Origin: CAXMST01 sp963790085
Lineage (GTDB): Bacteria > Actinomycetota > Thermoleophilia > Solirubrobacterales > 70-9
Direction of reading: 5' to 3'
Length of the DNA stretch: 64,000 nt
Assembly (NCBI GenBank): GCA_963790085.1
Contig: CAWBNH010000008.1
Coordinates: 240,344 to 304,343 of the forward strand
Within the stretch, counting starts at the first letter, position 1; every line of letters begins with the position of its first letter. This document shows, piece after piece, positions 16,150-24,237 of the stretch. A model generated the notes under the pieces. That model did not search any database and was not told the origin of the DNA. It saw only the letters and a list, made by a program, of their open reading frames with translations. A program made the translations under genes and the position numbers.

Positions 16150-18907
16150 ATGCTCCTCGGACGGGGCCCAGAACTCGAACGCGTCGGCGGCCTGATTGCT
16201 GCTGCCCGGCAGGGCCGGGGCGGCGCACTGCAGATCGTCGGCGAACCGGGGATCGGGAAGACGTCGCTGCTCGAGGAGGCGATCGCGGCCGCTGACGATC
16301 TGCTGGTGATCAGGGCCGCGGGCATCGAGGCGGAGGCCAACCTCCCCTACGCCTCCCTCGGAGAGACGGTCGCACCGCTGCTCGAAGGCCTCGGGACGCT
16401 CCCCGAGGCGCAGGCGCAGGCGATCAGGGCGGCGCTGGCGCTGGGACCGTCGCCGGGTGCGGCGAGCGATCGCTTTGCCACCTGCGCGGCTTTTCTCAAC
16501 CTGCTCACTGACGCCGCTGAGCGCGAGCCGCTGCTTATCGTGATCGACGACGCGCAGTGGCTCGACTCACCCTCCGCCGAATGCCTCGGATACGCGGCGC
16601 GACGCCTGGGAGACACCCGCGTCGGCCTGCTGCTCGCGGCCCGGCCGAACGGCGAGGGGCCGCTGCTTGCCTCGGGTCTGGAGCTGAATCGAACTCTCAG
16701 GCCTGGGAGAAGCCGACGCCCGCGCGCTCCTCGAGGCCTCGGCGCCGGAGGCCGTATCGAACGTAGTTGCGGCGTTGCTCGAGGTCGCGGCCGGGAACCC
16801 ACTGGCCCTACGCGAGCTCTCGGCTCGGCTCAGCGATCGGCAGCGCCTCGGGCTCTCGCCGATCGACGTCGTCCCGACGAGTGGCGTCGCGCTGCTGGAC
16901 GCGTTCGAGGCGCGGCTCGCGGCACTAGACGCCGAGGACCGGACGGCGGTCGTCGTCGCATCCGCCGCGCTGGATCGCGAGCTGGCCCCGGTGCTCGCGG
17001 CATGCCGCGACCTCGGCGTCGCTGCCGGTGCCCTCGAGCGAGCCGAGGCGGCCGGAGCCCTGACGCTCGACGGAGAGCGGTTCAGCTTCGCCCATCCTCT
17101 GATCAAGGCGGCCGCCTATGAGCGCACGACGCCGACCGAACGGCGGCGCGCCCACGCGGCCCTCGCCCCGCACTGCGAAGCCGACGCCCGCGCCTGGCAC
17201 CTCGCCGCGGCGACCGTCGGCCCCGACGATGCTGTCGCCGGCCTGCTCGAGCAGGCCGCCCGCCGTGCGACGGCACGGGGCGCTCACAGCGCTGCAGCCG
17301 ATGCGCTCCAGCGGGCTGGCCGCCTGAGCGAGAACGGGGACTCGCGCTCGCATCGGCTCTACGGAGCCGCCCTCTCATCCGCGCTGGGTGGTGCCTACGA
17401 TCGCTGCGCGGCGCTGCTCGAGCCGCTGACCGAGACCGACGACCCTTCGCTGCGGGCGCATATCCGCCACACGCTCGCGGTCGTCTCGATGACGGCCGGA
17501 ATCCGTCCCCCTGCCGATACGCATCTCCGGCTTCGCGAGGACGCTGATCTGATCCTCCCGGTCGACCCGGCATCCGCCGCCGCGATGCTTACCGATGCCG
17601 CGCTGCTGGCCGGCGTCTCGGGGCAGTTCGTAGCGGGCCTGCCCACTGCGAGGCGCGCCGCGGAGGTCCTTCCCGACGATGCCTCGCCGATGATCCGCTG
17701 CCGCGTCCACGCCATGCTGGGAATGGGTGCGATGCTGACCGGCGACGCCGCCGACGCCCGGGAGGATCTCGAGCGGGCGGGGCTTCTACTGGCCGGCATC
17801 GATTCGCTCTCGCCGGGAACGGAGTCAGCGGTGCTCGGCCTCCACGCCCAGGTTTCCACCGGACAGGAGCGAGAGCTGCAAGCGCAGGTGGCACGCCTGA
17901 TCGAGATGGCCCGCGAGACCGACAGCTTTGGCATGCTTCCTTTTCTCTTGGGGGTCTCGGCCGACGCCGAGTATCGCCTCGGGGACTGGGAGGCGGCGGC
18001 CCGCGACTCGTGCGCCGTAGCCCTCGCCGAGGAGTACGGCCAGAACGGCATCCTTCCGTTCTGCTCGATCATCAGCGGCCGACTCCGCGCCGCGCGGGGG
18101 GAGGAATCGCTGGCCCGAGCCGAGCTCGAGCGCGGCACCGCCCTGGCCGAGGAGGTCGGCTCGCTGATCGTGGCCAACCGGGGGCACGCCGCGCTCGGGT
18201 TCCTCGAGCTGGGACTCGGGCGGCCCGAGGAGGCGATCGCCGAGCTGATCGAGGTCGAGGCCTTCGCCGAGACCTCCGGCCTCGCCGACCCGCTGTTCGT
18301 GCCCTGGGCGCCCGACCTTGTCGAGGCGTACGTCCGGGCCGGTCGCGTTGACGAGGCCGAGGCTGCGTGCACCGCCCTGGAGGGGCGCGCCGAGCGCTCG
18401 GGAATCGACCTCGCCCTCGCCCTCGGGGCACGCTGTCGTGGGCTGGTCGAGGCTGAGGGATTCGCGGGCCACTTCGACCGGGCGCTCACCCACCACGAGC
18501 AAGCTGGTGTCCCGTTTGAGACGGCCCGAACCCTGCTCGCCTACGGCTCGCGCCTGCACCGGGGCCGCCGCCGCGTGGCCGGCCGCGAGCGGCTCCGGGC
18601 GGCGCTCGAGATCTTCGAGCGGCTCGGAGCGGCTCCGTGGATCGAGCAGGCCGAAGCGGAGCTGCGCGCCGCGGGGGCGATCCACCGCGATCCGATCGGC
18701 GACCCCGATCAACTCAGCCCGCAGGAGGTCAGGGTCGCGATAGCGGTCGCCGCCGGCGCCACGAACAAGCAGGTCGCGTCGAGCATGTTCCTGAGCCCGA
18801 AGACGATCGAGTTCCACCTCGGCCGCGTCTACCGCAAGCTCGGCATCCACTCCCGCACGGAGCTGGCCGCCCTGGTCGCGAGGGGCGAGATCGGGTCGCC
18901 CTCCTAG
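16150..18907 (+). pseudogene. LuxR-family AAA ATPase regulator (LAL type), frame broken by one extra base
   Basis: The first frame from ATG 16150 has Walker A (GEPGIGKTS, residues 31-39) and Walker B (LLIVIDDAQWLDS), and fails after about 16687. There an extra A gives GAGCTGAATCGAACTC where a single-base removal restores the family motif LGEADARALLEASAPEAVSN in the next frame. That frame continues through TPR-like helices to a C-terminal LuxR helix-turn-helix (LSPQEVRVAIAVAAGATNKQVASSMFLSPKTIEFHLGRVYRKLGI). Repaired length is 918 residues. It is probably a signal-dependent activator. The stop shares the palindrome CTAG with the convergent rel gene. Confidence 0.85.
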
Positions 18908-21156
18908 GCGCCGGGGGTGACCCGGTAGGCGTCGAAGACGCCGTCGACCTGCCGCAGGCGGTTGATCGCCTGCTTCAGCTGCGTCGTGTCGCCAACCTCG
19001 ACCACGAACCGGTTCTGGACCATCGGGTGCTTGGTCGCGCAGCGGGCCTCGAGGATGTTCAAGCCCGCTTCGCTGAACGTCTTCGAGAGGTCCTCGAGCA
19101 GCCGGACCCGATCCCAGGCGTCGATCTCGATCTCGACGCGGTAGGAGGTGCGGTTGTCACCGTCCCAGCTCACCTCCGTGAAGCGGTCCGGGGACTTCTT
19201 CAGGGCGGCCACGTTCTTGCAGTCCTCGCGGTGGATCGTGATGCCGCGCCCGAGCGAGACGTAGCCGACGATCTCGTCGCCTGGCACCGGTCGGCAGCAC
19301 TTCGCGAGCCTGACCATGACGTCGTCGATGCCCTTGACCGCGATCCCGTAGCCGCTCGCCTGCTGGGTGCGACGCTCGCGCTCATCGCGGCCCTCGAGCA
19401 CGCCCTCCAGTCGGGACTCCGTCTCGCCCCCAGCGACGGCGTCGCCGGCCTTGAGCCGCTGCAGAAGCTTGTTGACGACGGTCCCGGTCGAGATCTTGCC
19501 CTGGCCGAGGGCGATGTAGAAGTCGTCCGCCTTGCGGAACCCCATCTCGCGGATCACGTCGACCAGAAGCGGCGACCCCGAGATCCGCTGCGGCGGCAGG
19601 CCGCGCTTGCGAAGCACCTCGGCAAGGCGCTCGCGCCCGTCCTTCTCGGCGTCCTCGCGCCGCTCGCGCTTGAGGAAGGCCCGGATCTTGTTGCGGGCGC
19701 GGGTCGTCTTCACGAGGCTCAGCCAGTCGCGTGAGGGCCCGCGCTCGCGCTTCGCGGTCAGCACCTCGACGATGTCACCGCTCTTCAGCTCGTAGTGCAG
19801 GGGCACGAGCTTGTTGTTCACCTTGGCGCCGACGCAGCGGTGGCCGACATCGGTGTGGACCGCGTAGGCGAAATCGAGCGGCGTCGAGCCCGCAGCGAGG
19901 TTCTTGATCTCGCCCTTCGGCGTGAACACGAAGACCTCGTCCTCGAACAGATCGACCTTGAGCGCCGCCAGGAAGTCGGTTGGATTGGCGTCGGGGTCCT
20001 CATCGAGGAGATGCCGGAGCCAGGTCATCTTCGACTTCTCGATCTCCTCCGGCTTGCTTTGCTTGCCGTTTGCGCCCTCCTTGTAGACGACGTGGGCGGC
20101 GACCCCGAACTCGGCGAGCTCATGCATCTCCGCGGTCCGGATCTGAATCTCGAGCGGCTGGCCCTCGGGTCCGATCACCGTCGTGTGCAGGGCCTGGTAG
20201 AGGTTCAGCCTCGGTGTCGCGATGAAGTCCTTGAAGCGGCCGGGGAGCGGCTTCCAGATCGCGTGGATGACGCCGATCGCCCCGTAGCAGTCCTTGAGCG
20301 AGCCGACGATCACGCGCATCGCCGTCAGGTCGTAGATCTCGTTGAACTCGCGGCCCTTCTTCGTCATCTTCGTGTAGATCGAGTAGAAGTGCTTGGCACG
20401 ACCGGAGATCGCCGCGTGCTCGATCCCAACCTTCGCGAGCTCGGTCGCGAGGATCCTGCCCGCGTCGGCGACGTACTGCTCGCGCTCCGCCCGCTGCTGG
20501 CTGACGAGCTTCTTGATCTCCTCGTACTTGCGCGGGTGCAGGATCTGGAACGCCAGGTCCTCGAGCTCCCACTTGATCGCGTGAATGCCGAGCCGGTGCG
20601 CGAGCGGCGCGTAGATCTCTAGCGTCTCCCGGGCCTTGTTCAGCTGCTTCTGCTTCGGTAGCGCTCCCAGGGTCCGCATGTTGTGCAGCCGATCGGCGAG
20701 CTTGATCAGGATCACCCGCACGTCCTCGGCCATCGCCACCATCATCTTCCGGTAGTTCTCAGCCTGGCTCTCGTCCCGGCTCTCGAACGTGATCCCGGTC
20801 AACTTCGTGACGCCGTCGACGAGGTGGGCGACCGGCTCTCCGAACTCCTCCCCCACCTCCTCGATCGAGGCGCTGGTGTCCTCGACGGTGTCGTGCAACA
20901 GCGCCGCGCAGAGCGTCTCGGTATCGAGCCTCAGCCCGGCGCAGATCTTTGCGACCTCCACCGGGTGGTTGACGAAGTCCTCGCCCGAGCGTCGCTTCTG
21001 GTCGGCGTGACGCTCGCAGGCGAAGGCGAAGGCACGCTCGACCGTCCTGCGGTCGATCTGTGGCCCGGCCTCGGTCGCGTGCTCGCCGGCGACAGCGAAC
21101 AGATCGCCGAGCAGCGCTCGCTCGTCATCGCTGAGGTCCTTGGTGATCTCGTCCAG
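18904..21156 (-). CDS. rel: Bifunctional (p)ppGpp synthetase/hydrolase (RelA/SpoT)
   Basis: The HD hydrolase domain (LLHDTVEDT, LADRLHNMRTL), the synthetase domain (YDLTAMRVIV, TPRLNLYQALHTTVIGP), the TGS domain (VFTPKGEIKNL, DFAYAVHTDVGHRC) and a C-terminal ACT domain (RVEIEIDAWDRVRLLEDLSK) are all present, so it should make and degrade the stringent alarmone. The HD helix ERAFAFACERHADQKRRSG lies upstream of the first canonical in-frame start (GTG 20961), yet no ATG, GTG or TTG occurs between there and a stop near 21400. I use a CTG at 21156 as a placeholder start (750 residues). The true start may be noncanonical or mis-sequenced. Confidence 0.9.
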   Translation of the reverse strand: MDEITKDLSDDERALLGDLFAVAGEHATEAGPQIDRRTVERAFAFACERHADQKRRSGEDFVNHPVEVAKICAGLRLDTETLCAALLHDTVEDTSASIEEVGEEFGEPVAHLVDGVTKLTGITFESRDESQAENYRKMMVAMAEDVRVILIKLADRLHNMRTLGALPKQKQLNKARETLEIYAPLAHRLGIHAIKWELEDLAFQILHPRKYEEIKKLVSQQRAEREQYVADAGRILATELAKVGIEHAAISGRAKHFYSIYTKMTKKGREFNEIYDLTAMRVIVGSLKDCYGAIGVIHAIWKPLPGRFKDFIATPRLNLYQALHTTVIGPEGQPLEIQIRTAEMHELAEFGVAAHVVYKEGANGKQSKPEEIEKSKMTWLRHLLDEDPDANPTDFLAALKVDLFEDEVFVFTPKGEIKNLAAGSTPLDFAYAVHTDVGHRCVGAKVNNKLVPLHYELKSGDIVEVLTAKRERGPSRDWLSLVKTTRARNKIRAFLKRERREDAEKDGRERLAEVLRKRGLPPQRISGSPLLVDVIREMGFRKADDFYIALGQGKISTGTVVNKLLQRLKAGDAVAGGETESRLEGVLEGRDERERRTQQASGYGIAVKGIDDVMVRLAKCCRPVPGDEIVGYVSLGRGITIHREDCKNVAALKKSPDRFTEVSWDGDNRTSYRVEIEIDAWDRVRLLEDLSKTFSEAGLNILEARCATKHPMVQNRFVVEVGDTTQLKQAINRLRQVDGVFDAYRVTPGA

Positions 21157-21269
21157 CGGTGCCGCGGGCGCGTCGCCGGCGTGCTCGACGCCGACCCGGG
21201 TGTGGCCGGCCGCCTCGAGGGCGTCCGGATCCAGGCGCCCACCGTCCTCGAGCTCGCGCTCGTCGGCCG

Positions 21270-23852
21270 CTAGTTCGCTGTCTGGCTCTGGAGGTATCTG
21301 AGGCCTTCCTGGTGTCGTGCGGCAAAGGCCCGCCAGGCCTCCGACCGCTCGAGTTCCGTCCTCTCCGAGGATACGATGCCGAGCTTCCGGCCCGCGCCCT
21401 CACCGCTGATCTCGGCAATCCCCAGCTCGCGCAGGACGCGCACGCAGCGCGCCGCGATCTCGGGCGGGCGCCGGGCGCCGCCGGATCCGCCGAGCAGCTC
21501 TTCGAGCCCCTCGCCGGAGCGTGGCCCGTCGACCAGTCCGCGGTAGATCTCGACCAGCGCCGCCCGCGGCTGCCAGCGCTCCTCCCAGCCGAGCACCGGC
21601 AGCTCGCCGGCCCCGGACCATGCCCGGTGGGCGAAGCCCGGGCCGCCGGCCCGCAGCCCGGCCTCCGGACCGGCGCCGGGTGCCGGGTCGACCGCAACGA
21701 CGTGGTCGAAGCCGGTCGCGAGCTGCTCGCGCTCGGCCAGCGCCTCCCAGTCGGTCAGCAGGAGCCGGGCGCCCCGCTCGGGATCGCAGGCCGCCTCGAA
21801 CGCCGTCGCGGGGCAGCTTGCGCAGAGGATCGCGTGGCCGCCGCCGAATCGTGCCGGTGTCGCCGCGAGCGCCGCCAACTCGGCCCGGCGCCGCGCATCG
21901 GCGCTGACCACCAGCACGCGGGCGCCGCTGGAGAGCAGCTCCCCGATCAGCGCCACGGGTGAGCGATCGGGGTGGGAGATCACCTCCCGCCGCGGCCCGG
22001 CCTCGGGCGGCGACGGCTGATCGCCGACCGGCGGGTCGCGCTCGAGCTCGCGCTCGAACCGGGCCCACCAGGACTCGTCGAGCTCGCGCGGGCAGGCGCA
22101 GCTTGCGGCCGCGGCCGCACCACCCGCCCAGGTCCCGTCGAGGACGGCACGCGGCTCGGTGGCCCCGTTCCAGTGGTTGAGCTCGAGCCTGACCGTGAGA
22201 TCGCGCGGCGCTCCCGCGGCGGCTGCGAGCTCCGCGGCTGCGTTGAAACCCACGCCGCTCGCCTTGCCCCGCCCGCTGCTGAGGCTGAACCGGGCGTGCC
22301 TGCCGTCTGCGCCCATCGGTCGCACGTCGCCGACCCGAGCCCACGGCACGAGCAGGCGGACCGCGGGGTTGCCCTGGCCGAACGGGCCCAGCGTCAGCAG
22401 CTGCTCGGCCACCCGAGCATCAAGCGACTCGGCTCCAACCACCGCGTCGATTCGCTCCGCAGCGGGAGCGGGGCCGTCCGGAAGCTGCTTCGCGGAGGCC
22501 CGGGCGAACGCCCGGCGGAACGCATCTATCCGCTCGGCCGGCAACTCGACGCCGGCGGCGGCGCGATGCCCGCCAAAGCGCTCGAGGTGCTCGGAGCACT
22601 CGCTCAGCGCGGCGAGCAGGTCGAAGCCGGGGACGCTCCGCCCGGACCCCCGGGCGCGCCCGTCGGCGCCGATCGAGAGCAGGATCGCGGGACGGTCGTG
22701 GCGCTCGACGATCCGGGCGGCGGCGATCCCGACGACGCCCAGGTGCCAGCCCTCCCCCGCGAGCACGATCCCCGGGGCCTCGCGCAGCTGCTCGGGCAGT
22801 TCGCGCAGCGAGGCCGTCGCCGCGCTGCTGACCTGGCGCTCCACCTCGCGTCGCTCGCGGTTCGCCGCCTCGAGCTCCGCGGCGACCTCGGCGGCGCGGG
22901 CGGCGTCGTCGGTCAGCATCAGCTCGACCCCCGCGTCGGCGCGGTAGAGCCGACCGGCGGCGTTGATCCGGGGGGCCAACCGAAAGGCGATGTCGCCCTC
23001 GTCGAGATGCTCGGGCTCGATCCCGGCCGCCGCGATCAGCGCCCGCAGCCCGGGGCGCCTGGCGCGCCGCAGCTCCGCGATCCCGCGGCGCGCGAGCGTC
23101 CGGTTCTCGCCGACCAGCGGAACCATGTCGGCAACCGTCGCGAGCGCCACCAGATCGAGATCGCGGGGGCCGGCGGCGGGCGCGCCCAGTTCGCGCTCGA
23201 GCGCCTCGACCAGCTTGTGGGCGACGGCGGCGCCGCAGAGGCCTTCGAACGGGTAGGCGCCGACCTCGGGGTGGACGATCGGGCAGTCGGGGAGCACCGG
23301 CCCCGGCCGGTGGTGGTCGGTGACGACCGCCGCGATCCCGGACCGCGCCGCCAGGGCGATCTCGTCCGCGCTCGCGATCCCACAGTCGGCGGTGATCAAG
23401 AGCTCGGTCCCCCGCTCGAGGAGGCGCTCGACGGTGGCGCACGACAGGCCGTAGCCATCCTCGGCCCGGTCGGGGATCAGCCAGTCGCAGGAGCCGCCCA
23501 GCCGCCGCAGGGCTGCGACCAGAATCGAGGTCGCCGAGATCCCGTCGACGTCGTAGTCGCCGTGCACCGTGATCCGCTGCCCCGCCTCGATCGCGGCGCC
23601 GATCACGGCGACGGCCTCGGCGATTCCCTCGAATGCCGAGGGGTCGTGCACGTCGGCGGCCGCGATGAACGAGCGTGCCTGCTCGACCGTGCGGTGCCCA
23701 CGCCGGACCAGCGTGATCGCGACCGGCTCGGCGAGCTCGAGCGAGTCCATCAGCGCACGGGCGTCGCCGTAGTCGTAGGGGTCCGCTGCATAGAGCGGCG
23801 CCGGAGGCTGATCAGGGGCGGCGCTGCCGGCGCTGGAGGGGGAATCTCTCAC
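21270..23852 (-). CDS. recJ: Single-stranded-DNA exonuclease RecJ with C-terminal extension
   Basis: The predicted product has 860 residues. The DHH phosphoesterase motifs are present: HGDYDVDGISAT, LITADCGIAS and VVTDHHRPG, then DHHA1 (RFGGHRAAAGVEL) and the OB-like region. It is a 5'-3' ssDNA exonuclease in recombination and repair. About 250 residues beyond the usual core form a C-terminal domain containing ARVLVVSADARRRAELAAL and RLLLTDWEALAER, reminiscent of a degenerate helicase or Rossmann domain. GTG 23852 is my start choice. The stop overlaps the open frame of rel. Confidence 0.9.
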   Translation of the reverse strand: MRDSPSSAGSAAPDQPPAPLYAADPYDYGDARALMDSLELAEPVAITLVRRGHRTVEQARSFIAAADVHDPSAFEGIAEAVAVIGAAIEAGQRITVHGDYDVDGISATSILVAALRRLGGSCDWLIPDRAEDGYGLSCATVERLLERGTELLITADCGIASADEIALAARSGIAAVVTDHHRPGPVLPDCPIVHPEVGAYPFEGLCGAAVAHKLVEALERELGAPAAGPRDLDLVALATVADMVPLVGENRTLARRGIAELRRARRPGLRALIAAAGIEPEHLDEGDIAFRLAPRINAAGRLYRADAGVELMLTDDAARAAEVAAELEAANRERREVERQVSSAATASLRELPEQLREAPGIVLAGEGWHLGVVGIAAARIVERHDRPAILLSIGADGRARGSGRSVPGFDLLAALSECSEHLERFGGHRAAAGVELPAERIDAFRRAFARASAKQLPDGPAPAAERIDAVVGAESLDARVAEQLLTLGPFGQGNPAVRLLVPWARVGDVRPMGADGRHARFSLSSGRGKASGVGFNAAAELAAAAGAPRDLTVRLELNHWNGATEPRAVLDGTWAGGAAAAASCACPRELDESWWARFERELERDPPVGDQPSPPEAGPRREVISHPDRSPVALIGELLSSGARVLVVSADARRRAELAALAATPARFGGGHAILCASCPATAFEAACDPERGARLLLTDWEALAEREQLATGFDHVVAVDPAPGAGPEAGLRAGGPGFAHRAWSGAGELPVLGWEERWQPRAALVEIYRGLVDGPRSGEGLEELLGGSGGARRPPEIAARCVRVLRELGIAEISGEGAGRKLGIVSSERTELERSEAWRAFAARHQEGLRYLQSQTAN

Positions 23853-23959
23853 CCGCGCAAGGCTGGCAGCGCGGTGGGACGGAATCGCCGGGTCGATTGT
23901 GCGCCAGATGCGGCAATCGGCGCCGCGCGCCGACCCCCAGCGGTGGGCCGGGCCCGGGC

Positions 23960-24235
23960 TCAGACGACCGGTGGGTGAGCCTCCTCGTCGCGGACGCCCC
24001 ACAGGTAGACGATCGCGAGGCCGGCGACGCAGCCGGGAATCGCCGCCAGCATCGTGACGATGTCGGTCGTCCCGATCGAGTCGCCCTGGGCGATCTGCCA
24101 GATCGCGCCGGAGATCAGCGCCCCGAGCAAGGCTCCGGCGAAGGCACCGACGATTCCGCCGCGGAAGCGGTCGGGCACGAACACGGTGAAGTGCCAGATC
24201 GCGATGCCGAGGGTTGTCCAGACGAGCACTGCCAT
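23960..24235 (-). CDS. GlsB/YeaQ/YmgE-like small membrane protein
   Basis: The predicted product has 91 residues with three to four hydrophobic segments rich in glycine and alanine (IVGAFAGALLGALISGAIW; IVTMLAAIPGCVAGLAIVYLWG), the layout of the transglycosylase-associated GlsB family. It lies 2 bp after secDF on the same strand. It has no enzyme motif; a membrane-stress role is possible. Confidence 0.6.
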   Translation of the reverse strand: MAVLVWTTLGIAIWHFTVFVPDRFRGGIVGAFAGALLGALISGAIWQIAQGDSIGTTDIVTMLAAIPGCVAGLAIVYLWGVRDEEAHPPVV

Positions 24236-24237
24236 GA

